From Pseudonocardiales bacterium (GTDB taxonomy: Bacteria > Actinomycetota > Actinomycetes > Mycobacteriales > Jatrophihabitantaceae), in NCBI GenBank assembly GCA_030840415.1, contig JAVEEO010000338.1, positions 1 through 12,223 of the forward strand: a stretch of DNA of 12,223 nucleotides, in the 5' to 3' direction. Positions 5,878-12,223 of this stretch are shown piece after piece. Every line of letters starts with the position of its first letter. Position 1 is the first letter of the stretch. The notes below the pieces were generated by a model. That model was not told the DNA's origin. It saw only the letters and a program-made list of their open reading frames with translations, and ran no database searches. The translations under genes and the position numbers were made by a program.

Positions 5878-6623
5878 GCGGCCATTCCAAGTGGGCTACC
5901 ACGAAGCACAAGAAGGCTGTCGTAGACGCCAAGCGCGGCAAGATGTTCGCCAAGCTGATCAAGAACATCGAGGTCGCGGCCCGCACCGGCGGCGGTGACC
6001 CGAACGGCAACCCGACGCTGTACGACGCCATCCAGAAGGCCCGCAAGACCTCGGTGCCACTGGACAACATCGAGCGGGCGGTCAAGCGCGGCTCGGGCGC
6101 CGAAGCCGGCGGGGCCGACTGGCAGACCATCATGTACGAGGGCTACGGCCCGTCCGGGGTGGCGGTGCTGATCGAGTGCCTGACCGACAACCGCAACCGG
6201 GCGGCCGGCGAGGTGCGGATCGCGATGACCCGCAACGGCGGCAACATGGCCGACCCGGGCTCGGTGGCCTACCTGTTCAGCCGCAAGGGCGTGGTGATCG
6301 TGCCGAAGAAGGACGTCACCGAGGACGACGTGCTGGCCGCGGTGCTGGAGGCCGGCGCCGAGGAGGTCAACGACCTGGGCGACGAGTTCGAGGTGATCAG
6401 CGAGGCGACCGATCTGGTGGCGGTGCGGACCGCTCTGCAGGATGCCGGCATCGACTACGACTCGGCCGACTCGTCCTTCCTGCCCAGCGTCCAGGTGCAA
6501 TTGGACGAGGAGGGCGCGCGCAAGGTCTTTAAGCTGATCGACGCCCTCGAGGACTCCGACGACGTGCAGAACGTCTACGCGAACTTCGACGTCTCCGACG
6601 ACGTGCTGGCAGCCGTCGGCTAG
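5874..6623 (+). CDS. yebC: YebC/TACO1/PmpR family protein
   Basis: Long annotated as a transcriptional regulator. More recent work, as I recall it, links members of the family to translation, including relief of stalling at proline-rich stretches, so the role should be left open. The 249-residue product starts with the hallmark [65 protein letters not shown] (47-73), [22 protein letters not shown] (88-109) and the acidic C-terminal domain follow. Length is normal. The conserved yebC-ruvC neighbourhood is interrupted here by two minus-strand genes. It is the last gene of the pdx unit and is closed by a strong terminator. Confidence 0.97.
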   Translation: MSGHSKWATTKHKKAVVDAKRGKMFAKLIKNIEVAARTGGGDPNGNPTLYDAIQKARKTSVPLDNIERAVKRGSGAEAGGADWQTIMYEGYGPSGVAVLIECLTDNRNRAAGEVRIAMTRNGGNMADPGSVAYLFSRKGVVIVPKKDVTEDDVLAAVLEAGAEEVNDLGDEFEVISEATDLVAVRTALQDAGIDYDSADSSFLPSVQVQLDEEGARKVFKLIDALEDSDDVQNVYANFDVSDDVLAAVG

Positions 6624-6660
6624 GGCTGCCGGGTGCGGCAGTCGAGCGCCGCGCCTCAGC

Positions 6661-6703
6661 GGTCCCCGGCGCGGGCTGCCGCGGGCCGCCCGCGCCGGGG
6701 ACC
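6661..6703. terminator. Bidirectional terminator between convergent yebC and the MMPL gene
   Basis: A perfect 16-bp inverted repeat: arm 6661-6676 (GGTCCCCGGCGCGGGC) and arm 6688-6703, with an 11-base loop. It starts 38 bp after the yebC stop and 7 bp beyond the MMPL stop, in the only convergent junction of the window. There is no U tract, as is common for actinobacterial terminators. Confidence 0.8.
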
Positions 6704-6709
6704 AGGCCG

Positions 6710-8950
6710 CTAGACGCCGGCCAGTTCTCGGTTGCCGTCCGGCCCGGCCGGGCCCTGATCGGCGGAGTCGGGGGGCTCGATCGAGACCTGCGGGGTGATC
6801 CGGTCCAGCCAGCGGGGGAAGTACCAGTTGGCGTTGCCGAGCAGGTGCATCAGCGACGGCACCAGGACGGTTCGCACCACGAAGGCGTCCAGGAAGACCG
6901 CCGAGGCCAACCCGATACCGAACAGCTTGATCACCCGGGCATCGCCCAGGATGAAGCCACCGAAGACGGCGATCATGATGATCGCGGCCGCGGTGATGAT
7001 CCCGCCGGTCTCGCCCTGGCCGACGGTGATCGAGCGCCGGTTGTCGCGGGTGTGCAGCCACTCCTCGTGCATCCGGCTGACCAGGAACACCTGGTAGTCC
7101 ATCGACAGCCCGAACAGGATCGCGAAGAACATCACCGGGATGAAGGCCTCGATCGGGCCGCCGCCGCCGATGCCGAGCGCCTCGGACAGCCAGCCCCACT
7201 GGAAGATCGCCACGATCACGCCGAACGACGCCCCCGCCGCGAGCAGGTTCATCACTGCCGCGGTCAGCGGGATCACCACGCTGCGGAAGGCGACCAGCAG
7301 CAGCAGGAACGACAGCCCGATCACCGCGATGAAGAACACCGGCATCTTGGCCGAGAGCACCTTGGCGAAGTCGACGAAGATCGCGGTGACGCCGTAGACG
7401 TAGATGTGGTTGTCGGTACCGGCGTACAGCGGCGGCAGCACGGTGCTGCGCAGGTTCTTCACCAGGTCGGTGGTCTTGGCATCCTGCGGCGAAGTGCTCG
7501 ACTTGAAGGTGACCAGGGCGATGCTCTTGCCGACCGGGAAGGCCCGCACGCTGGCCGGCGCGACGTCGGCGACGCCGCGCAGCCGCTCGCTGACCTGGCC
7601 CAGATACTGCTGGTCGGTGGCTTGCGGGCCGCTGATCACCAGTTGCAGCCCCGAGTTATAGCCGGGGCCGAAGCCCTGCGCGATCAGGTCGTAACCCTTG
7701 CGGGTGGTGGAGGCCTGCGGATCGTTGCCCTGGTCGGAGGAGCCGAGCCGGATCGAGAAGAACGGCACCGCCAGCACAGCCAGCAGGGCCAGCGCCGCGG
7801 CGCCCACGGCCAGCTTGCGCCGCTCCACCAGGTGCGACCAGCGGTACCAGAAGTCCCGGTGTTCGCTCAGGTCGAAGGTGCCGGCCCGGACCTCACGGCG
7901 CTGCCGCCGGGGCAGCACCTTCAGACCCAGGAAGCTGAGCAGCGCGGGCAGCAGGGTGAGCGAGGCCAGCATGGTCAGCCCGACGCCGATGGCGGTGCCG
8001 AGCGACACCCCGTACAGGAAGCTGACACCCAGCGCCCACAGGCCCAGCAGGGCGATGCACACGGTGATGCCGGCGAACAGCACGGCACGTCCGGAGGTGT
8101 TGAGCGCCACCACGATCGAGTCCTCGACGCCCATGCCGCGCATCAGGTTGCGCCGGTGCCGGGTGACGATGAACAGCGCATAGTCCACGCCGACGCCGAG
8201 GATCATCAGCAACGCCAACTGGTTGGCGAAGGTGGCCACCGACATCAGGTGCGACAGCAGGCCGATCAGGGCCAGCCCGCTGCCCATCGCGGCGATCGCG
8301 CTGACCAGCGGCAGCACTGTCGCCCCCACGGTGCGAAACACCAGGAACAGGATGATCAGGGCGGCCAGGAAACCGATCACCTCCGGCGGGACGCCCCCGC
8401 TCGGCTCCGACAAGACCTGAAAGGCGTTGCCGGTGAACTCGACCTGCAGCTGGTCGGAGTTCAATGGCTTGAGGGCATCGTGCACGCCGGTGATCTGGGC
8501 GATGGTGGGCTGCTGCTCGGCCCAGTTCAGGTCCACCACGGCGATGGTCTTGTCCTTGCTCACCTGGGCGGCCGCGGCGGCCGGATCACCGCCGCCCTGG
8601 GCGGCTGCGCCGCAGGAGATCGGGCCGTACGGCGAGGTGGCCGTGGCGAGCCCGAAGCCGCCGGTGCACAGCTTCTGCAGGGCCGGCTGCACCTGCCCGG
8701 CGTAGTCGGCGATCCCGCCGCTCAGGGCATGCAGCACCACGGTGCCGCTGGCGCCGTTCTGGCTGTCCAGGCCCGCGTTGGACAGCAGTTGGGCCACCGT
8801 CTGGGTCTCGGTGTGCGGCAGTTTGAAGTCGTCGCGGTAGTCCGAGCCGCCGAGGCCGCCGAGCAGCGCCTGCAGCGCCACGATGAACAGGATCCAGCCC
8901 GCCACCACCAACCAACGTCGGCGTACCGCGAACCGAGCGAGTGCCTGCAT
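6710..8950 (-). CDS. MMPL/RND family transporter
   Basis: Proton-driven RND-type membrane transporter, probably exporting lipids or small hydrophobic compounds; the substrate cannot be told from sequence. The 746-residue product has the standard 12-helix layout. TM1 is at about 12-32, then a periplasmic domain (33-188), five TMs (190-345), a cytoplasmic linker (346-378), TM7 (380-400), a second periplasmic domain, and TMs 535-700. The proton-relay motifs are seen twice: GVGVDY (D256-Y257, TM4) and GLSMDY (D618-Y619, TM10). It is shorter than MmpL3 and lacks a long C-terminal domain; the tail is Pro/Asp/Gly-rich. The ATG is preceded by a run of seven G as ribosome site. It lies minus-strand downstream of the M50 gene with a 216-bp gap, so the two may be separate units. 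Confidence 0.92.
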   Translation of the reverse strand: MQALARFAVRRRWLVVAGWILFIVALQALLGGLGGSDYRDDFKLPHTETQTVAQLLSNAGLDSQNGASGTVVLHALSGGIADYAGQVQPALQKLCTGGFGLATATSPYGPISCGAAAQGGGDPAAAAAQVSKDKTIAVVDLNWAEQQPTIAQITGVHDALKPLNSDQLQVEFTGNAFQVLSEPSGGVPPEVIGFLAALIILFLVFRTVGATVLPLVSAIAAMGSGLALIGLLSHLMSVATFANQLALLMILGVGVDYALFIVTRHRRNLMRGMGVEDSIVVALNTSGRAVLFAGITVCIALLGLWALGVSFLYGVSLGTAIGVGLTMLASLTLLPALLSFLGLKVLPRRQRREVRAGTFDLSEHRDFWYRWSHLVERRKLAVGAAALALLAVLAVPFFSIRLGSSDQGNDPQASTTRKGYDLIAQGFGPGYNSGLQLVISGPQATDQQYLGQVSERLRGVADVAPASVRAFPVGKSIALVTFKSSTSPQDAKTTDLVKNLRSTVLPPLYAGTDNHIYVYGVTAIFVDFAKVLSAKMPVFFIAVIGLSFLLLLVAFRSVVIPLTAAVMNLLAAGASFGVIVAIFQWGWLSEALGIGGGGPIEAFIPVMFFAILFGLSMDYQVFLVSRMHEEWLHTRDNRRSITVGQGETGGIITAAAIIMIAVFGGFILGDARVIKLFGIGLASAVFLDAFVVRTVLVPSLMHLLGNANWYFPRWLDRITPQVSIEPPDSADQGPAGPDGNRELAGV

Positions 8951-8955
8951 GGATG

Positions 8956-8962
8956 CCCCCCC
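8956..8962 (-). promoter_or_regulatory. G7 tract acting as ribosome binding site of the MMPL gene
   Basis: On the minus strand seven G precede the ATG (complement 8948-8950) by 5 nt. It is the only Shine-Dalgarno-like sequence there. Homopolymer tracts can vary in length by slippage, which would alter spacing. Confidence 0.5.
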
Positions 8963-9166
8963 GTACTTTCGAACCTGTGCTGACGTGCTGGTGGAACCGG
9001 ATCGTCGTTAGCTTGCCCGGTGGGTGTGACAGAACCGTGTCGCTCTCAGGACGTCTACAGCAACGCGTCCCACCGACCGCCGGCCAGCACCTGGCGCTAC
9101 CCGCCGCACCTTACTGACTACCGGTGTCAGGAGCGGGCTGCCACCTGCCCAGATACCCGGCTGTGA
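8963..9166. other. Intergenic region between the M50 gene and the MMPL gene
   Basis: No supported gene. On the minus strand a small stem CTGAC/GTCAG (9114-9118 and 9126-9130, loop TACCGGT) lies 36 bp after the M50 stop and might weakly terminate. A TTCGAA palindrome (8968-8973) lies just upstream of the MMPL ribosome site. No convincing promoter pair was found, although TAAGGT (complement of 9108-9113) fits a -10. Confidence 0.4.
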
Positions 9167-9955
9167 TCAGGCGCTCTGCCAGAACCGCAGCAGTTCCAGG
9201 CCGACCTGCCCGACCAGGCTGGGCAGTCCGGACAGCTCGAACAGCCAGTAGATGGCCCGGAAGAATGCCTGGTTGATCGAGGAGATCTGCAGCAGCGCGA
9301 AGATCGCCAGCATGCCGAACGGCTTGAACTGCTCGGCCGACTGCCGGAACTGCGGGTCCAGGTAGGGCTCGATCGCGCCGTAGCCGTCCAGGCCGGGGAC
9401 CGGCAGCAGGTTCAGCACCGAGGCCATCACCTGCAGCAGCGCCAGCCCCGCCACCGCGTACCAGAAGATGCCGTGCGCGCTGTGCAGCCCGACCCTGCGC
9501 ACCAGGACCAGCAGCACCACCGCGAACCCGATGTTGACCGCCGGGCCCGACAGCGACACCAGCGCCCGCTGGGCATTGGTGCGGAACCGGTGCGGATGCA
9601 GGTACACCGCACCGCCGGGCAGCCCGATGCCGCCGATCGCGATGAACAGCACCGGCAGCAGGATCGACAGCACCGGATGGCTGTACTTCAGCGGGTTCAG
9701 GCTCAGGTAGCCGCGGGCCTCGACCTCGTGGTCGCCGAACCGCCAGGCCAGGAAGGCATGGGCGAACTCGTGCACGCAGACGGTCACCACCCAGCCGGCG
9801 AGGATGAAGACGAAGACGCCCACCCGGGCGGTCCGGGTGGCTTCGGTGGCCTGCCACGCCAGGTAGCCACCGGCCACGGCCAGCGCGAGCACCGCGAGGA
9901 AGATCGGGCTCGGCCGGACTCCGGCACGCGGTGATCGGCGAAAAGGCAGGGTCAT
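9167..9955 (-). CDS. Site-2 protease family (M50) membrane metalloprotease
   Basis: Intramembrane zinc protease; members cleave membrane-bound substrates such as anti-sigma factors, but the substrate here is unknown. The product has 262 residues. The N-terminal TM is at about 17-35 and the second at 44-66, carrying the zinc-binding VHEFAH motif (H62, E63, H66). Further hydrophobic segments lie at 93-115 and 137-155. The third-ligand motif NLLPVPGLDG has D190, and one more segment spans 213-232. There is no PDZ or CBS domain. The ATG at 9955 (minus strand) is chosen over an upstream in-frame start at 10027 because the family-like hydrophobic sequence begins right after it and a -10 element lies 8 nt upstream. 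It is divergent from ruvC, sharing a 140-bp promoter region. Confidence 0.9.
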   Translation of the reverse strand: MTLPFRRSPRAGVRPSPIFLAVLALAVAGGYLAWQATEATRTARVGVFVFILAGWVVTVCVHEFAHAFLAWRFGDHEVEARGYLSLNPLKYSHPVLSILLPVLFIAIGGIGLPGGAVYLHPHRFRTNAQRALVSLSGPAVNIGFAVVLLVLVRRVGLHSAHGIFWYAVAGLALLQVMASVLNLLPVPGLDGYGAIEPYLDPQFRQSAEQFKPFGMLAIFALLQISSINQAFFRAIYWLFELSGLPSLVGQVGLELLRFWQSA

Positions 9956-9963
9956 GGTGCGGC

Positions 9964-9969
9964 AGTCTA
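9964..9969 (-). promoter_or_regulatory. -10 element (TAGACT) of the M50 gene
   Basis: On the minus strand TAGACT (TANNNT type) ends 8 nt before the ATG at 9955, and no Shine-Dalgarno is present, so the mRNA is probably leaderless or nearly so. No clear -35 is visible. Confidence 0.45.
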
Positions 9970-10016
9970 GGCAGTCGGCCCGTGCACCGGCGCCTGCCGC
10001 GTGTCTGGGGCGGCCC

Positions 10017-10038
10017 TGTCGGTCCACGCCGGTAAGGT
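10017..10038 (+). promoter_or_regulatory. PafBC/RecA-NDp-type DNA damage promoter of ruvC
   Basis: TGTCGGT (10017-10023), one further base, 8 nt, then TAAGGT (10033-10038) fits the known actinobacterial damage promoter TTGTCRGTG-N8-TANNNT with exact spacing. Mismatches are at the first T and the last G of the upstream block. The predicted transcript start, near 10045, would fall inside the LexA box. Confidence 0.6.
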
Positions 10039-10039
10039 G

Positions 10040-10055
10040 TCGAACGCTCGTTCGA
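10040..10055 (+). promoter_or_regulatory. LexA (SOS) box upstream of ruvC
   Basis: TCGAAC-GCTC-GTTCGA is a perfect match to the mycobacterial LexA consensus TCGAAC-N4-GTTCGA. It lies 40 bp before the ruvC ATG. A further GTTCGA half-site in direct orientation occurs at 10059-10064. LexA bound here would cover the predicted start of transcription. Confidence 0.9.
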
Positions 10056-10083
10056 TTGGTTCGAGCGACGAGACAGTTCTGGG

Positions 10084-10089
10084 GTGAGG
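10084..10089 (+). promoter_or_regulatory. Ribosome binding site deciding the ruvC start
   Basis: GTGAGG ends 6 nt before the ATG at 10096. The GTG at 10084 is in frame but is part of this site; starting at 10096 places MRVLGVDPG exactly as in known RuvC proteins. Confidence 0.7.
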
Positions 10090-10095
10090 CCGCTT

Positions 10096-10689
10096 ATGCG
10101 GGTGCTCGGTGTGGATCCGGGCCTGACCAGGTGCGGCATCGGAGTGGTGCAGGGCAGCGCCGGCCGAGCGCTGTCGCTGGTGCACGTCGAGGTGGTCCGG
10201 ACGCCGGCCGAGGATCCGCTGGCGGCCCGGTTGCTGAGCCTGGCCGATGCGCTGGCCGCCGTGGTCGGCGCCTACCGTCCCGATGTGGTGGTCGTCGAGC
10301 GGGTGTTCGCCCAGCACAACGTCCGGACGGTGACCGGCACCGCGCAGGCGGCCGGCCTGGCGATGGTGGCAGCCGCCCGGCACGGCATCGCGGTGCATCT
10401 GCACACCCCGTCCGAGGTCAAGGCCGCGATCACCGGCTCGGGCACCGCGGACAAGGCCCAGGTCACCGCGATGGTCACCCGGATCCTCAAACTGGACGCC
10501 GCCCCCCGGCCGGCCGACGCCGCCGACGCGCTGGCGCTGGCGATCTGCCACCTCTGGCGCGGCGCCGCCCAGGCCCGGCTGGAGGACGCCCTGGCCCGGA
10601 GCCGGGCCGCCCGCCCCGCCGCAGCCCCCCGATCGACCGTCGCCACCCGGACCCCGGCCGGCCGAGCACCGTTGGGAGTACGCCGATGA
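10096..10689 (+). CDS. ruvC: Crossover junction endodeoxyribonuclease RuvC
   Basis: Resolves Holliday junctions by paired nicks in the RuvABC complex during recombinational repair. The product has 197 residues. The four metal-binding acids are present: D7 ([10 protein letters not shown]), E68 (VVVVERVF), D141 and D144 ([12 protein letters not shown]), matching D7/E66/D138/D141 of E. coli. F71, after the second acid, corresponds to the base-contacting Phe. The basic block [21 protein letters not shown] is intact. The C-terminal tail after about residue 160 is Ala/Arg/Pro-rich, as in other actinobacteria. The stop overlaps the ruvA start (ATGA). Expression is probably DNA-damage inducible through the LexA box and PafBC-type promoter upstream. 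Confidence 0.97.
   Translation: MRVLGVDPGLTRCGIGVVQGSAGRALSLVHVEVVRTPAEDPLAARLLSLADALAAVVGAYRPDVVVVERVFAQHNVRTVTGTAQAAGLAMVAAARHGIAVHLHTPSEVKAAITGSGTADKAQVTAMVTRILKLDAAPRPADAADALALAICHLWRGAAQARLEDALARSRAARPAAAPRSTVATRTPAGRAPLGVRR
10674..10678 (+). promoter_or_regulatory. Ribosome binding site of ruvA
   Basis: GGGAG lies 7 nt before the ATG at 10686, inside the end of ruvC. It picks this start within a frame that stays open upstream to 9954. Confidence 0.65.
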
Positions 10690-11294
10690 TCGCCAGCGTG
10701 CACGGCCGGGTCGCGGCCCTCGGTCCGGACGGCGCGGTCGTCGAAGTCGGCGGCGTGGGCATCGCGGTCTCCTGCTCACCGGCCACGCTGGCCCGGCTGC
10801 GGGTCGGCGAGAGCGCCCGGCTGGCCACCAGCCTGGTGGTGCGCGAGGACTCGCTGACCCTGTACGGCTTCGCCGACGACGACGAGCGCGGCCTGTTCGA
10901 GCTGCTGCAGACCGCCAACGGCGTGGGACCCAAGCTGGCCCAGACCATCCTCGGGGTGCACCCCCCGCGCGAGGTGCGCCGGGCGATCGCCACCAGCGAC
11001 TTCGCCACCCTGGTGAAAGTGCCCGGCATCGGCCGCAAGGGCGCGGAGAAGATCGTCATCGAACTGCGGGACCGGATCGGGTCCATCAGCGGCCCGGACG
11101 GCGCCGGCGAGCTGGCCGGTGTCACCGCGATCGCGCCGTGGAAGGATCAGGTGCTGCATGCCCTGGCCGGCCTCGGCTTCACCGGCAAGGAGGCCGCCGA
11201 GGCGGTGGACCTGGTAGCCGCCGAGTCCTCCGACAACCCCGAGGTGGCGATCATCCTGCGCCGCGCCATCCAGCTGCTCGGCCGGACCCGATGA
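10686..11294 (+). CDS. ruvA: Holliday junction DNA helicase subunit RuvA
   Basis: Tetrameric junction-binding protein that loads RuvB and holds the crossover open. The product has 202 residues, the usual length. Domain I (1-63, OB fold) starts [13 protein letters not shown] and has the acidic pin residues E54/D55 ([10 protein letters not shown]). Domain II (about 64-135) holds two helix-hairpin-helix motifs: [19 protein letters not shown] (73-91) and [19 protein letters not shown] (109-127). A flexible Gly-rich linker (132-145) leads to domain III (about 152-202, [17 protein letters not shown]), which contacts RuvB. It overlaps ruvC by four bases (ATGA), and its own stop overlaps the start of a 17-codon bridge to ruvB. 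Confidence 0.98.
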   Translation: MIASVHGRVAALGPDGAVVEVGGVGIAVSCSPATLARLRVGESARLATSLVVREDSLTLYGFADDDERGLFELLQTANGVGPKLAQTILGVHPPREVRRAIATSDFATLVKVPGIGRKGAEKIVIELRDRIGSISGPDGAGELAGVTAIAPWKDQVLHALAGLGFTGKEAAEAVDLVAAESSDNPEVAIILRRAIQLLGRTR

Positions 11295-11325
11295 GCCGGT
11301 CCGATGAGCCGGTCCCGATGAGCGG
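11288..11325 (+). repeat. 13-bp tandem repeat at the ruvA-ruvB junction
   Basis: CCGATGAGCCGGT occurs at 11288-11300 and 11301-11313 in perfect tandem, followed after one base by a shortened third copy CCGATGAGCGG (11315-11325). Each copy supplies an ATGA; the first ATGA holds the ruvA stop. Confidence 0.85.
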
Positions 11326-11344
11326 CGAGAGAATGCGGCGATGA
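11291..11344 (+). CDS. 17-codon bridging mini-ORF between ruvA and ruvB
   Basis: ATG 11291 overlaps the ruvA stop (ATGA). The frame encodes [17 protein letters not shown] and ends at TGA 11342-11344, overlapping the ruvB ATG at 11341 (ATGA). Both ends fit exactly, suggesting a reinitiation relay; a peptide function is not implied. It contains the tandem repeat. Confidence 0.3.
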   Translation: MSRSDEPVPMSGERMRR

Positions 11345-12223
11345 GCAGCCCCGTGGAGCGCGACGTGGTCTCGCCGTTCCCCGCGGTCGACGAGACCGAG
11401 CTGGAGGCCAGCCTGCGGCCCCGCAAGCTCGCCGAGTTCGTCGGCCAGCCCAAGGTGCGCGAGCAGTTGCAGGTGGTGCTGGAGGGCGCGCTGCGACGCA
11501 ACCGGACGCCCGACCACGTGCTGCTGTCCGGGCCGCCCGGGCTGGGCAAGACCAGCCTGGCCATGATCATCGCCGCCGAACTGGGCGCGCCGTTCCGGCT
11601 GACCTCCGGGCCGGCCATCGAGCGGGCCGGCGACCTGGCCGCGCTGCTGACCAGCCTGGGCGAGGGCGAGGTGCTGTTCATCGACGAGATCCACCGGATC
11701 GCCCGGCCCGCCGAGGAACTGCTCTACATGGCGATGGAGGACTTCCGGGTCGACGTGATGGTCGGCAAGGGCCCCGGCGCGACCGCCATCCCGCTGGAAC
11801 TGGCCCCGTTCACCCTGGTCGGGGCCACCACCCGGGCCGGCCTGCTCACCGGCCCGCTGCGCGACCGGTTCGGCTTCACCGGGCATATGGACTTCTACGA
11901 GGTGTCCGAACTCGAGCAGGTGCTGGTGCGGTCCGCCCAGCTGCTGGATGTCCGGCTGACCCCGCCGGGTGCCACCGAGATCGCCGGCCGGTCGCGGGGG
12001 ACGCCGCGGATCGCCAACCGGCAGCTGCGCCGGGTCCGGGACTTCGCCGAGGTGCGCGCCGACGGGGTGATCACCCGCGACGTCGCCAAGTCCGCTCTGG
12101 AGGTCTACGACGTCGACGAACTCGGGCTCGACCGGCTGGACCGGGCGGTGCTGTTGGCGCTGACCCGCAGCTTCGGTGGCGGCCCGGTCGGGGTTTCGAC
12201 GCTCGCGGTGGCGGTCGGGGAGG
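11341..12223 (+). CDS. ruvB: Holliday junction branch migration ATPase RuvB (3' partial)
   Basis: Hexameric AAA+ motor that drives branch migration with RuvA. About 294 of the usual ~345-350 residues lie in the window; the frame runs off the right edge. Seen in order: the N-terminal [16 protein letters not shown] stretch; Walker A GPPGLGKT (64-71); Walker B VLFIDEIH (111-118); sensor 1 GATTRAG (161-167); and the arginine finger R174 in GPLRDRFGF. Sensor 2 is near [17 protein letters not shown], and the start of the winged-helix domain follows ([20 protein letters not shown]). The ATG at 11341 has only a weak purine-rich site (GAGAGA, 11327-11332) and is reached by overlap with the bridging mini-ORF. 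Expected to be damage-induced with ruvC and ruvA. Confidence 0.97.
   Translation, partial: MSSPVERDVVSPFPAVDETELEASLRPRKLAEFVGQPKVREQLQVVLEGALRRNRTPDHVLLSGPPGLGKTSLAMIIAAELGAPFRLTSGPAIERAGDLAALLTSLGEGEVLFIDEIHRIARPAEELLYMAMEDFRVDVMVGKGPGATAIPLELAPFTLVGATTRAGLLTGPLRDRFGFTGHMDFYEVSELEQVLVRSAQLLDVRLTPPGATEIAGRSRGTPRIANRQLRRVRDFAEVRADGVITRDVAKSALEVYDVDELGLDRLDRAVLLALTRSFGGGPVGVSTLAVAVGE

Noticed and set aside
6845..8983. 712-codon open frame antisense to the MMPL gene
   Set aside because: Its product is Gln/His/Asp/Arg-rich without motifs, while the minus-strand frame encodes a full 12-helix transporter. Long antisense frames are expected at this GC content.
8969..8984. Possible LexA box before the MMPL gene (TCGAAC followed by 4 bases)
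   Set aside because: Only one half-site is present; the second half (GCTGAC) does not match GTTCGA.
9956..10027. Upstream start of the M50 gene at 10027 (24 extra residues)
   Set aside because: The extra residues are Arg/Ala-rich without similarity to the family and would run across the -10 element TAGACT that fits the start at 9955.
9954..10685. Long N-terminal extension of ruvA upstream of 10686
   Set aside because: The frame is open but runs antisense through the M50 promoter and out of frame through ruvC. RuvA proteins start MI.S..G, which matches ATG 10686 with a ribosome site.

Overview
High-GC DNA carrying phosphatidylinositol-mannoside (PIM) genes, a pdxS/pdxT vitamin B6 pair and ruvCAB in this order points to an actinobacterium. 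The same backbone order (patA-pimA-membrane gene-pdxS-pdxT-yebC-ruvC-ruvA-ruvB) is known, from memory, in mycobacteria and streptomycetes. The extra genes here argue against Mycobacterium itself; the genus cannot be named from the sequence alone.

Layout. 1-2477 (+): the 3' part of an acyltransferase of the PatA type, then pimA, then a small LemA-like membrane protein. 2585-3667 (+): a membrane-anchored DUF3048 (YerB-like) protein. 3781-6623 (+): pdxS, a DUF2277 gene, pdxT and yebC, that is, PLP synthesis with a translation/transcription factor at the end. A 16-bp perfect-stem terminator at 6661-6703 separates this from two minus-strand genes, an MMPL/RND transporter (6710-8950) and an M50 site-2 protease (9167-9955). 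10096-12223 (+): ruvC, ruvA and the first ~85% of ruvB, the Holliday-junction resolution machinery.

Regulation. The ruvC promoter region carries a perfect LexA box (10040-10055) directly after a close match to the PafBC/RecA-NDp DNA-damage promoter motif (10017-10038), so both damage circuits may converge on ruvCAB. Three genes (1917, 3781, 9955) have a TANNNT -10 element 6-8 nt before the start codon and no Shine-Dalgarno, as expected for leaderless or near-leaderless mRNAs.

The least explained signal is at gene junctions. At patA/pimA, pdxT/yebC and ruvA/ruvB, short ORFs exactly bridge the gap, starting inside the upstream stop and ending inside the downstream start (ATGA/GTGA overlaps). 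At pdxT/yebC the bridge is bounded by a 20-bp direct repeat that also encodes the PdxT C-terminal tail; at ruvA/ruvB it contains a 13-bp tandem repeat. This resembles the architecture described for mycobacterial MIRU elements and is the best candidate here for something undescribed. A DUF2277 gene locked between pdxS and pdxT is the second.
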